This document shows positions 51,110 to 59,834 of a stretch of 64,000 nt of DNA, one piece after another. The notes beneath the pieces were generated by a model. The model was not told the origin of the DNA, did not search any database, and worked only from the letters and a program-made list of their open reading frames with translations. Origin of the DNA: Chryseobacterium sp. RU37D (GTDB taxonomy: Bacteria; Bacteroidota; Bacteroidia; Flavobacteriales; Weeksellaceae); assembly GCF_900156075.1 (NCBI RefSeq), contig NZ_FTMM01000019.1:1-64000 (forward strand), written 5' to 3'. Within the stretch, counting starts at the first letter, position 1; every line of letters begins with the position of its first letter. Made by a program: the position numbers and the translations under genes.

Positions 51110-53446
51110 TTACACTGCCTGATACATTACTTGTTGTAATCTGTAAAAAGCATTAATTAAATTATTCGCATTGCCAAATGCTTTGGCGGCTTCCTGTGTC
51201 GTTCCTAAACCATTCAACTGAATAAGTTCGGAAAGTTTATCTCTTTTCAACTCTTCAATTCCATCTTTCTTGTATCTATCTAATACAAAATACAGGAATT
51301 GTTGAGCTTTTTCATTTTCATAGTTTTTAAAAAAATCAGATTTTTGTTTTGTCGTTTCAGCTCTGTGATTTCGAGTAACAAGCTCTTTGCTGTAACTTAT
51401 ATAGGCAAGTAAATCAAACACATCACTCTCTTCGGCTTCAAACATTTTTTGGAGCGTTTCTATTTGTTCATCATCAAATCCAGTTTGCCCTAACTTTATA
51501 AGAAGCTCTTCTCTTGTTTCAGGTTTACTCCATAATTCACGAAGTTGCTCTTCACTACTAAATAAATTCGGTAAAAATTCGATCAATTTTTCCAAAAATT
51601 CTGAAACCGTAAGTGGTCTTCCGTTATCACCAACATAACGAATTTCCACATCTATCACCTTAATGTTCCTTCCATTTAATTTGACTATAATTTTTTCTTT
51701 TGGGGGTTCAGGTGCTGTATAGATTCCTTCATCATTACCATCTGGTGAATTAGGTTTCGGTTTTTGTTTCGGCTTTGTTATTGGGTTTAGATCTTCTTCG
51801 CCATCAATTATAATTTCATCCTCTTCTTCTGCAGAATCGTCCCAATCTTTATCATAGAAATTATTCGTAGCTCCTGTAAAATCTATAATTGTAAAAAAAT
51901 CTTTGTTCTCAAAAATACGAGTGCCTCTACCAACAATCTGCTTAAATTCCACCATAGAATTGATGACACGAACTAATACTACATTTCTAACATTTCGAGC
52001 ATCTACGCCTGTTGTGAGCATCTGTGATGAAGTAAGAATCACAGGGATGTCTTTATCATTGTCCTGAAACCGTTCTAAAAGTTGTTTTCCAATTTCTCCT
52101 TCATCACTTGTAACTCTTACACAATAATGAGCATCTTTCACGGATTTATGCTTATTGATCGCATCACGCATCATTAATGCATGTTCTTGATTGACACAGA
52201 AAATAATTGTTTTATCCATTTCTCGGATATTTGCCAAAATTGCTCGGGCAATTAAATCCGTTCTATCTTCAACAATAATTTTACTTTCAAAATCAGAAAG
52301 ACCATAAATCCTGTCCTCAAGCTCTCCACTTACTACAATGTCATCCTTTGTTGGAATATACTCATCAATATTGGTTCTGATTCTTTTAACCTTGTAAGGT
52401 GTCAAAAACCCGTCATTAATTCCATCCTTAAGAGAATATTCATAAACAGGTTTTCCGAAGTAATTATAGGTATTTACGTTGTCATTACGCTTTGGAGTTG
52501 CAGTAAGTCCTAAGTGAACTGCCGTAGTAAAATAATCTAAAATATCTCTCCAAGAACCATTTTCATTGGCTGAACCTCGATGACACTCATCAATAATAAC
52601 TATATCAAAAAAATCAGAAGGATACTGCTTGTAATAACCTCCAATATTTTCTTTTTCAGCAATTGCCTGATAAATTGCAAAAAAAACATTTGCATTCGTT
52701 GGAACTTGACCATTCCTGATCCGGATTTCATCACCGTTGATTTTAACTAGATCTCTTTCCAACGGATTAAATGTATTAATGGCTTGGTCAGCCAAAATAT
52801 TTCGATCAGCTAAGAATAAAATTTTTGGTCTTCGTTCTATCTTATCTACATTCCAACGAGCTGTGAAAAGTTTGTAAGCAATTTGAAAAGCAACAAATGT
52901 TTTTCCTGTTCCTGTTGCTAAAGTAAGAAGAATACGTTTTTTATCTTCAGCTATGGCTTCAATTACCTTGTTTACTGCAATCTCTTGATAATATCTAGGT
53001 TTAAAGTCTCCTGTTAAATAAAAAGGTATGCTTAAGAGCTTTTCTTTTATACTATTCTCCTGAGCAAAGATTCTATTGTACATTTCTTCCGGAGTCGGAT
53101 AGTTTTTAATGAAATCTCCCTTTCCTTCTGAAATGCAAAACTCATAAATCTTCTTTCCGTTACTGGAATAAACAAAATCAATTCTTAGCTTTTGAGCATA
53201 ATCAATAGCCTGTTGTAAACCTTCAGTTGGTTTTTTATCATAGCGCTTTGCCTCAATAATTGCAAGAGGAACATTTTTATATTTAAGCAAATAATCTACA
53301 TATAATCGTTCTCCTCTTTTATTCCCGGATAATTTTCTTCCGTCAGTAAAATAATGCTCACGGATAATGTAAGCCTCGTCCCATTCAGATAATCGTAACT
53401 GTGGGTCTATAAATTTAGCTCTGGTATCGTGTTCTGAATAGGACAA
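51110..53446 (-). CDS. hsdR: Type I restriction endonuclease subunit R
   Basis: A 778-aa DNA translocase and nuclease. The N-terminal nuclease core has YVDYLLKYKNVPLAIIEAKR (D...E-x-K). Helicase motifs follow: LATGTGKTFVAFQIAYKL (Walker A), VIIDECHRGS (DEAH-like box), GLTATPKR, TSSQMLTTGVDA and QIVGRGTRIFE (motif VI). The C-terminus has an acidic linker with EEEDEIIIDGEED, then the EcoEI-type R C-terminal domain. The only start next to SYSEHDTRAKF is TTG at 53444-53446, with a stop codon two codons upstream. It is the first gene of the operon. Confidence 0.95.
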   Translation of the reverse strand: MSYSEHDTRAKFIDPQLRLSEWDEAYIIREHYFTDGRKLSGNKRGERLYVDYLLKYKNVPLAIIEAKRYDKKPTEGLQQAIDYAQKLRIDFVYSSNGKKIYEFCISEGKGDFIKNYPTPEEMYNRIFAQENSIKEKLLSIPFYLTGDFKPRYYQEIAVNKVIEAIAEDKKRILLTLATGTGKTFVAFQIAYKLFTARWNVDKIERRPKILFLADRNILADQAINTFNPLERDLVKINGDEIRIRNGQVPTNANVFFAIYQAIAEKENIGGYYKQYPSDFFDIVIIDECHRGSANENGSWRDILDYFTTAVHLGLTATPKRNDNVNTYNYFGKPVYEYSLKDGINDGFLTPYKVKRIRTNIDEYIPTKDDIVVSGELEDRIYGLSDFESKIIVEDRTDLIARAILANIREMDKTIIFCVNQEHALMMRDAINKHKSVKDAHYCVRVTSDEGEIGKQLLERFQDNDKDIPVILTSSQMLTTGVDARNVRNVVLVRVINSMVEFKQIVGRGTRIFENKDFFTIIDFTGATNNFYDKDWDDSAEEEDEIIIDGEEDLNPITKPKQKPKPNSPDGNDEGIYTAPEPPKEKIIVKLNGRNIKVIDVEIRYVGDNGRPLTVSEFLEKLIEFLPNLFSSEEQLRELWSKPETREELLIKLGQTGFDDEQIETLQKMFEAEESDVFDLLAYISYSKELVTRNHRAETTKQKSDFFKNYENEKAQQFLYFVLDRYKKDGIEELKRDKLSELIQLNGLGTTQEAAKAFGNANNLINAFYRLQQVMYQAV

Positions 53447-53500
53447 ATATTAGTTTTTTTTAAGTTTTCAAATTTACAAAAATAGTCTTAGTAAAACTTA

Positions 53501-53543
53501 AAAAACCATTAAAACACTGAATAATAGCGTTTTAATGGTTTTT
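53501..53543. terminator. Terminator-like hairpin upstream of hsdR
   Basis: A perfect 15-bp stem with a 13-nt loop and T/A runs on both sides. Confidence 0.75.
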
Positions 53544-53764
53544 ATATTGAGCAAAATCATAATTTTTTTGTCAAGCAATGCAATGTTAACTCATTTAAAA
53601 GTAGCTGTTACAGGATCTTTACTACCTCAACATTCTTATACGATTTTAAATTAATTGTATTGGTTAATTTTGCTCTTTATGAAATGATATTGATAAAGAA
53701 AAAAAATGAGATTCGAATGGACTGAACAACTAATTAAATAATTTCCCCCAAAATAATGATAAAG

Positions 53765-53792
53765 AGTCGCCTCATATTAAAATGTGGCGACT
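53765..53792 (-). terminator. Terminator after the 123-aa lipoprotein gene
   Basis: AGTCGCC pairs with GGCGACT around 14 nt. It lies just downstream of the lipoprotein stop on the minus strand, then CTTTATC follows. Confidence 0.55.
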
Positions 53793-53797
53793 TACTA

Positions 53798-54169
53798 TTA
53801 TTTATCCATCGCTTTAATTTCTGGTGAAGTTGGCGGTAAATGTTGAAATTTATAAGTATGCATCTTATCCTCAAAGACATCAAATTTACTCAATGGAACT
53901 GTATCTGTAACAGATTTAACAAAATGGAAAGTTTTAATATCAACAATATTCTTTAATTGATAAGTACTATCCTTATAAAAAACCAAATCAAAAAATCGAG
54001 ATTGATTATTTTGTGAATTTTTCTCGTTCATAATATCAATTTCTCTCTTTAAATAAATATTACCTTGTTGGTCTTCATATAGTATATTATCTTTAATATC
54101 TTTCATTTTTTTCTGTTGGCTACATGAACAAACCATAAAAACGGTGAATAATCCAATAATTATTTTCAT
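53798..54169 (-). CDS. Small lipoprotein overlapping the effector-like gene; candidate immunity protein
   Basis: A 123-aa lipoprotein: leader MKIIIGLFTVFMVCSCS with lipobox CSC at Cys16. The mature part is short and polar (YEDQQGNIYLKREIDI, RFFDLVFYKDSTYQLKN, DVFEDKMHTYKFQ). No family is recognised. Its start codon overlaps the stop of the 421-aa gene in an ATGA, so the two are translationally coupled. A periplasmic lipoprotein tied to a putative cell-wall enzyme fits an immunity role, but this is inference from arrangement. Confidence 0.75.
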   Translation of the reverse strand: MKIIIGLFTVFMVCSCSQQKKMKDIKDNILYEDQQGNIYLKREIDIMNEKNSQNNQSRFFDLVFYKDSTYQLKNIVDIKTFHFVKSVTDTVPLSKFDVFEDKMHTYKFQHLPPTSPEIKAMDK

Positions 54170-55431
54170 TTTCTTTGAAATTTTAGCAAAGATACATTTA
54201 ATTTAGCCCAATATCCAACATGTTTTTTTGTCCATAAATACACCCATTGTGACTGGCTTAATATTCCTTGATTTATATCCTTTAATGAACCCTTACTACT
54301 TGATTCGCCAGCTTCATCATATATTTTATATGTGGGTTTACATGGTTTAGTATTGTCAACTACAATAAATAAAGTATGCAATGAATCAACAATTGATAGA
54401 TAAAAAATATGAAAACCAATCTTATTTTTAATGATTGCCTTAAAATAATCAACTATTACTTTGTCATTTTTCGAAAAGAGAGTTCTTGATGGATTGTTTC
54501 CATACTCATCTTTTTGATTAACCTCTCGATAACCAAAAATGCTGCCTTCGAAGTCTTTGTAGTCATATCCATACCCCAAACTTTTTAATTTTTTTGCTCG
54601 AGCTACAGCATTATTTAAATCTGGAACATTTAAGCGGATTTTCTTTTTATCATCATAGGCATAAAAATTTTTTTTATTGTCAACAACAGCACCCAAAAAC
54701 CTATCTGCGGCCTGTATACAGTAATTGACAGAATATTCTCCTTCAGTATGTTTATTGCGATATTCCTGAGAAATAATTGATAATACATCAAATCCCTTTT
54801 TTAATTCTTCACTTAAAAACACATCATTTTCAATAATCTTAACATTAAACTTTCCGCAAATTGCATTTCTTTTAGAAGTTTTTCCTAAGCCATCACCATC
54901 ATCTGATGCGAACACAGAAACACTAAACTTTGTACCTCTAGCTAGTGCTTTTGCATCAATTTCTAGTACTAATTCATCACCATATTCTGCATCCTTTAAG
55001 TCGTAAGCATCTTCATCACTTTCATAATCCGTATCATCATTGTCAATGAATTTCAATTTTGCAGATGCATTAGAGCTTTTAAATTCCAATATTCCATCTC
55101 CATCCTGCCATCCAATAGGATCATAACCCATTTTTATAAGTAATGGAATTCTTGCCACAGAATTTTTTGCAATTACGATATTTGCCACGGGATATTTCCT
55201 CCATTCATTATCATAGTCATTCCCTAGATTTAAGTACTCTAATTTATTTTCGGTACAATCATTTAATGAAATTACAGCATTCTTTGGACTTTCATTTCCA
55301 TTTATTTTTACAACGGGTAGAAAATCATATTTATCGCCGGCTTCAGACTCTGTTCTATTTTTTATTTCAGCATGTCCCAATCCCAACGGTTTTATTTTAT
55401 TGGGTAATCCCAATGCTTTTATTTGTTTCAT
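54166..55431 (-). CDS. Unknown 421-aa protein with C-terminal C-H-D peptidase-like domain; candidate effector
   Basis: No signal peptide. Residues ~1-110 are of unknown fold; ~110-200 look like a beta-sandwich with an acidic loop (DNDDTDYESDEDAYDL) and DELVLEIDAKALARGTKF, SVSVFASDDGDG. The C-terminal part (~205-421) contains YSVNYCIQAADRFL with Cys238 at the head of a helix, then GFHIFYLSIVDSLHTLFIVV with His341 and His352, and KIYDEAG with Asp372: a Cys-His-Asp order as in NlpC/papain-like amidases. This suggests a peptidoglycan or peptide amidase, but it is a pattern, not a family match. It is coupled to the lipoprotein downstream. Confidence 0.65.
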   Translation of the reverse strand: MKQIKALGLPNKIKPLGLGHAEIKNRTESEAGDKYDFLPVVKINGNESPKNAVISLNDCTENKLEYLNLGNDYDNEWRKYPVANIVIAKNSVARIPLLIKMGYDPIGWQDGDGILEFKSSNASAKLKFIDNDDTDYESDEDAYDLKDAEYGDELVLEIDAKALARGTKFSVSVFASDDGDGLGKTSKRNAICGKFNVKIIENDVFLSEELKKGFDVLSIISQEYRNKHTEGEYSVNYCIQAADRFLGAVVDNKKNFYAYDDKKKIRLNVPDLNNAVARAKKLKSLGYGYDYKDFEGSIFGYREVNQKDEYGNNPSRTLFSKNDKVIVDYFKAIIKNKIGFHIFYLSIVDSLHTLFIVVDNTKPCKPTYKIYDEAGESSSKGSLKDINQGILSQSQWVYLWTKKHVGYWAKLNVSLLKFQRK

Positions 55432-55461
55432 TATTTTTAGATTTTAATCGTTAAAAAAATA

Positions 55462-55489
55462 GAAATGGTGGCAGCTACACCACCATTTC
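55462..55489 (-). terminator. Terminator or attenuator between the 1237-aa and 421-aa genes
   Basis: GAAATGGTGG pairs with CCACCATTTC around 8 nt; the minus strand continues TATTTTTTT. It lies in the 65-nt gap, so full read-through into the 421-aa gene is not assured. Confidence 0.75.
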
Positions 55490-55496
55490 GTTATGT

Positions 55497-58400
55497 TTAA
55501 TCCAAAGTACTTGTTTCCTTATCTCCATGAGTTAACTGAATATCTCTCTGCTCAAAACTCGTTTCAAACTCCAGTTCCTTAGGATTTTCACAATTCTTAG
55601 GGTCATCTTCAGGGAAGATCGGAAGTGGCTTATCAACAGGCAATCCGGTAGATTTATCCTGTAAAATAGTAAGTGTCGTAGGAACTCTTGTGATCCAGTA
55701 TTTCCCTTGAGGTTCTCCGGTTGGCTGTCTCATTTCATCTACAATAGACATATACATCGGATCTCCAATGACAGGAACCGCGCCTCCATTCCAGATCAAT
55801 CCTGTTTCAAGGAAGAACTGTACCGCTGCTTCAAATCCAGGTTTTACGGTAACAATAATTCTCGCCATACCTGCTTGAAGGAAACTTCTGAACAAAGGAT
55901 CTACACTTTCAGTAAGATAAAATTCCTGCCAGCTTTTACGGTTTGCCCAGTAATACGGATAGAATGTATAATCCATAATTTCCCATTCAAAAGCCTGTTC
56001 CATAAACTTAGCCAAAGCTGCATACTGATCCAGATTGTCATTAAGATACACTTGGAAATTATCCATTCTGGTAGTATCCTCAGCTCCATTTGTCATTACC
56101 TGTCCAAGCGTAGTAATATAATCCTGTAATAAGTAAGCAATACAGTTATGTTTCAAGGTATCATGCTCCATGTAACGGTAGTAATTCCCTTGTCTTTCTT
56201 TAGCTGCCTCTTCTTTTTCCTTTTGTTCAGCATCCAATCTTGCCTGTTCTTCTAAGAATTTTTGATAAGCTTCTTCATAAGCCTTAATAATTGCATTGAA
56301 GCTTTCTGTTTTCCATTTATTGATGAATTCATCACTAAGTTCACAGTTTACTGTTACTTTAATGTTATAATTTCTAACATTATGTCCTTTTATCTGGAAA
56401 GAGATATTTCCCGTTAGATTAAGACCGGATACTCCATAATCAAAATTAACATCTCCACGAGTAGAGAGACCATTCATATCCCCTTTTAAATTAGAGCAAA
56501 CAATTTCAGAATAACGTGACCCTTGCCATCCTCCACCTCGGTTTCTGGATGATCTACAGCTAAAACTTGCATTTTTTGCAGCATAGTTGTCCGGAATTGT
56601 AATCTGAGAATAATCTACCCCAAAATCATCATTGGTTTGTGGTACACTTGCAGCATTGTGTATTACCTGTTTAGTCGCGGCAGGGAAAGCATCTAATGAT
56701 ACTCCATAGATTTGTGCCCAATGCTGGATTTGTTCTACTGTAGCAGATTTTGGATTCGGCATTGTCCATGCTCTTTCCGGAGCAGTTCTTGGATCTACAG
56801 GAGCAGTAAGTACCTGAGCTTTAGCTACAGTAAGAGCCAAGCGGTGTAATCTTGAAGGTTCCGGAACCATAAATTCGAACATCGTACGTTTGCCGTAGTT
56901 ATAAATCTGGTTCTTATACTTCATATCGATCCATCTGTAAACACCTGTGATATGCTTTGGTTGTGCGGCATCAGGATTATCCGTATTAATCACTTTTCCA
57001 CGGTTATCATATTCGTGTACGTTGGTTTCAGTATATTCCTTGATAATTTTCTGCACCCTTTCTTCGGAAATTTTAGTAAGAACCCTTTCCATAGCTCTTT
57101 CCGTAATTTCCTGAGATTTCATCATTGCCTGTCTTGTACTGTCGTGCTGTGCAGTATTGTTAGCATAGTCAGCTCCGATTTCAAATTTCATGGCATCTGT
57201 TCCGTAGCTATATCTTGTATATGCCGTAATACCTTGTTGTTTATCCAGTTCTTTGGCGACCTCCGTCTGCATATCTGTTCTGGAGGTTTTGGTAGTATCG
57301 GAAATTTTTTCGGTTTCCTGAGATTTGGAAGTTGTATCTGTAATTTCGGAATAATCCCTCGCTACGGAAGATTTGTGTCTCAATTCACTCGCCATAACGT
57401 TCTCAATATTGGAAACTTCTCCCGGAACATATGCATGAACACTTTGTACCACTTTCAGATAATCTGCGACACCCAATCTTTTAATCCCGAAATTTTTACG
57501 TTTCTGAATAATCACCGTTTCAGGTTCCTGAGGATTTTCAATGACAGCTCTCTTCAATGTAAGCATTCCGGTAAGGCTTATATCTTGTTTAATATATTGC
57601 TGACCAAGATCTGCATATGCTACACTTCCGTTATCGAAGATAATTTCTATCTTAAAAGCTACACTTGCTCTGAATTTATTAATTAAGTTTACAGGAAGAG
57701 TAATTTTATTATCTATCATCGGAATATTGCTGTAATTTTCTTCAAAACTTCCTGCAGTATCTGTAGTGGCAGTAATTCTTGCATTAGCAACGCTCCATGA
57801 AACATCTTCAACTTCAAATGAGAAATTAACAAAACCACCAGATCCCGAAAGTCCTAAAACACTGTGTGCAAAAAAGCTGTATGCCATTGGAGTTCTTGCC
57901 GTAGTATTAACAACCGGAACGGATGCACCACCGAGATTCACATACTGCTGCTGTGTAAGTGGAGAGTTTTCCAAAGCAGTTTCCATAGATGTTGAAATAC
58001 TATCTCCAACAATATTTAAAGCGTCTGAATAGGTTTGAATTTCGTCATCAAGAACGATAGTTTGAGAGCCTACTCTTAATGTGTTATCAGAAAGAATCCT
58101 AATTCCTTCCTTATTTACATCTTCAAAAGCTCTTGCTTCGTCAAATTCTGCAAAAAGTGATACAAAAAGTGCAAAAGATTCCGGAGAAAGATTTTCCATT
58201 AATTCTCCTACATTAATTTCATTTTGATATGAAAATTCAAAAGGTTTCACTTCATATTGTCTTAATTCTTCGTAAAGACGAATTTTTTCTTCTTCTGGAG
58301 TTTCTTCTGTAATTTTGCTGTCGACTTCAGCTAATTTTTTTTCATACAGTTCTAAAGCCTCCCTGTTTTCGTCCAGATATCTTGCATACGATTCCTGATA

Positions 58401-59210
58401 AGCCTGTTCACGGGATTTATAATATTTTCTCTGAAGTTTTTCAAGTTCTGTATTCAGTTTTTCCAAAGCTTCTTTTTTATGGAGAGCTTTGTTTGCTGTT
58501 AATGCTGCCTGTACTTCAGATTCTAGTCTTTGCGTTGTCTTTGCTGTCAAAATAGGTTCTGTAACTTCTACGGACATTTTGGAAGAAACTGAACCTGTTG
58601 TTCCTGAGTCTTCAGAAAATAAATATTTTGGTAATACGATTTTCCCATCGAATGCTTTTTCTAACGGTTTTTCTCCGTTTACCTTTACAATTTCCTGATC
58701 AGATAAATCCAAACTTTGGGCAAAGCCAACATGAATTGCCATCAAAACATGACTGATCGCTTCTTTAACGTAGAAGTCTCCTTGAGTTACGATCTGATAA
58801 ATGTAATTGTCCCAAAGTTGTACGAAGATTTTAAGGCCTTCGGTAGTAAGTTCTTTATTAGTATCAATAAGATGACTATAATAATCTTTAACAAAAATCA
58901 ATTCACCATTATCAAGGACTTCTTTTTTAGAAAGCTTTCTTCCGATGTTAAGAAGTTCCCCGAAAACTCCCTCTTCAATTTTCTTTTCAGTTTCGAATCC
59001 TGCATTGCTGAATGTTCTGGCAGCTTTTACCATTTCTCCCAATTTTGAAGATCTGGAAGACATTCCTGTAACAGCTGTGTCAAAAACTCCTTTTGCTCCT
59101 TTCGGTCGGTGAATAAATCCTAAGTTTCTTTCTTTGGTTTCTGTAAGTTGTGGATTTCTTAAACTCACAAATCTGAAAAGCGTCTGAGACGCATTGTTGT
59201 TTGTAGACAT
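55497..59210 (-). CDS. Large uncharacterised protein, 1237 aa
   Basis: No signal peptide; no clear membrane segment. I do not recognise a named domain. N-terminal ~1-200 helical (SQTLFRFVSLRNPQLTETKE). Residues ~225-325 form a charged coiled coil (LEKLNTELEKLQRKYYKSRE). ~440-590 is beta-rich (GSGGFVNFSFEVEDVSWS). ~620-760 is helical and Thr/Ser/Glu-rich, ending VHEYDNRGKV; then ITGVYRWIDMKYKNQIYNYG with FMVPEPSRLHR. A second coiled coil lies near 1000-1060 (KFLEEQARLDAEQKEKEEAA). The C-terminus has FETGLIWNGGAVPVIGDP and MYMSIVDEM. It may be a structural or carrier protein for the adjacent effector-like protein; that is speculative. Confidence 0.75.
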   Translation of the reverse strand: MSTNNNASQTLFRFVSLRNPQLTETKERNLGFIHRPKGAKGVFDTAVTGMSSRSSKLGEMVKAARTFSNAGFETEKKIEEGVFGELLNIGRKLSKKEVLDNGELIFVKDYYSHLIDTNKELTTEGLKIFVQLWDNYIYQIVTQGDFYVKEAISHVLMAIHVGFAQSLDLSDQEIVKVNGEKPLEKAFDGKIVLPKYLFSEDSGTTGSVSSKMSVEVTEPILTAKTTQRLESEVQAALTANKALHKKEALEKLNTELEKLQRKYYKSREQAYQESYARYLDENREALELYEKKLAEVDSKITEETPEEEKIRLYEELRQYEVKPFEFSYQNEINVGELMENLSPESFALFVSLFAEFDEARAFEDVNKEGIRILSDNTLRVGSQTIVLDDEIQTYSDALNIVGDSISTSMETALENSPLTQQQYVNLGGASVPVVNTTARTPMAYSFFAHSVLGLSGSGGFVNFSFEVEDVSWSVANARITATTDTAGSFEENYSNIPMIDNKITLPVNLINKFRASVAFKIEIIFDNGSVAYADLGQQYIKQDISLTGMLTLKRAVIENPQEPETVIIQKRKNFGIKRLGVADYLKVVQSVHAYVPGEVSNIENVMASELRHKSSVARDYSEITDTTSKSQETEKISDTTKTSRTDMQTEVAKELDKQQGITAYTRYSYGTDAMKFEIGADYANNTAQHDSTRQAMMKSQEITERAMERVLTKISEERVQKIIKEYTETNVHEYDNRGKVINTDNPDAAQPKHITGVYRWIDMKYKNQIYNYGKRTMFEFMVPEPSRLHRLALTVAKAQVLTAPVDPRTAPERAWTMPNPKSATVEQIQHWAQIYGVSLDAFPAATKQVIHNAASVPQTNDDFGVDYSQITIPDNYAAKNASFSCRSSRNRGGGWQGSRYSEIVCSNLKGDMNGLSTRGDVNFDYGVSGLNLTGNISFQIKGHNVRNYNIKVTVNCELSDEFINKWKTESFNAIIKAYEEAYQKFLEEQARLDAEQKEKEEAAKERQGNYYRYMEHDTLKHNCIAYLLQDYITTLGQVMTNGAEDTTRMDNFQVYLNDNLDQYAALAKFMEQAFEWEIMDYTFYPYYWANRKSWQEFYLTESVDPLFRSFLQAGMARIIVTVKPGFEAAVQFFLETGLIWNGGAVPVIGDPMYMSIVDEMRQPTGEPQGKYWITRVPTTLTILQDKSTGLPVDKPLPIFPEDDPKNCENPKELEFETSFEQRDIQLTHGDKETSTLD

Positions 59211-59549
59211 TTGTGTAAATTTGTTTTGATTTTATAAAAGGTTAAGATTTGAAGGCTCTTTTTAGTAGAGTGACTTCAGGTTTTAGCCTTATTTTTTTAG
59301 GTGGTCTTCAGGCTAATTATGTCCACCATGAGTTTTAAAGTCTCTTTTCATTTCTGTGTTATTTCTATAATGCAAATATCCATCGAGGAAGCGACAGAAC
59401 TTGACGTATTAAATTAATTTTCAGGGATTTTTAAAGAAATTTTGTAACATATTGAATGTCTGGAAAAAGAAATTTTCCAATCAAATAACACAATAAAAAA
59501 ATCCATATTACATATGCAATATGGATTTTCTGTTTTTTTTTTAATATAG
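59211..59549. other. 339-bp region upstream of the 1237-aa gene
   Basis: Presumed promoter region of the large gene. It includes a terminator at 59497-59531 for the 85-aa gene, but no TAnnTTTG close to the start. A CATGAGTTTTAAAG / CTTTTTAGTAG-rich stretch is of unclear meaning. No ORF is supported. Confidence 0.4.
59497..59531 (-). terminator. Terminator after the 85-aa gene
   Basis: AAAATCCATATT pairs with AATATGGATTTT around ACATATGC; T runs lie on both sides. Confidence 0.85.
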
Positions 59550-59807
59550 TTAATCTATAGTCTGAGTAAAAGTGAGATTTTCTGTTTTATTTTCTAAAAA
59601 TTGTTGTAATTCTATCCAGTCCTCAGGAATGACTTTGAAATGTTTTTTTTCGGTAATAATAATGCTCGTTTCTAAAATATTTGCTGAAAAAATAAATTTA
59701 AATTTCTCCAGTTCCTTCTTATATACTACGACATGTGCAATCTCGTGAATTAGACCTTTAAAAACTCCATTATTCGCTGTCAGTGTGATTTTAGATATTT
59801 TTTCCAT
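59550..59807 (-). CDS. 85-aa protein with HEIAH motif
   Basis: A small protein of unknown family. Near the N-terminus the sequence FKGLIHEIAHVVVYKKELEK has His21-Glu22-x2-His25, the HExxH pattern of zinc metallopeptidases, but the protein is too short for a normal gluzincin or metzincin and no third ligand is clear. Otherwise it is lysine- and phenylalanine-rich. It lies 27 nt downstream of the membrane OB-fold gene on the same strand, with a strong terminator after it. The motif could be chance. Confidence 0.6.
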   Translation of the reverse strand: MEKISKITLTANNGVFKGLIHEIAHVVVYKKELEKFKFIFSANILETSIIITEKKHFKVIPEDWIELQQFLENKTENLTFTQTID

Positions 59808-59834
59808 AGTTGTTTCATTTTGATTAATGATTTA

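Larger units (their letters stand above)
53447..53797. other. Intergenic region upstream of hsdR
   Basis: 351 bp with two hairpins: 53501-53543 (AAAAACCATTAAAAC with GTTTTAATGGTTTTT, 15-bp stem) and 53765-53792 (AGTCGCC with GGCGACT). The first could end transcription from the right before hsdR's own promoter. I see no ORF. Confidence 0.6.

Noticed and set aside
56952..57686. 244-codon plus ORF opposite the 1237-aa gene
   Set aside because: Cys/Phe/Ile-rich antisense shadow of the large gene; no start context or domain.
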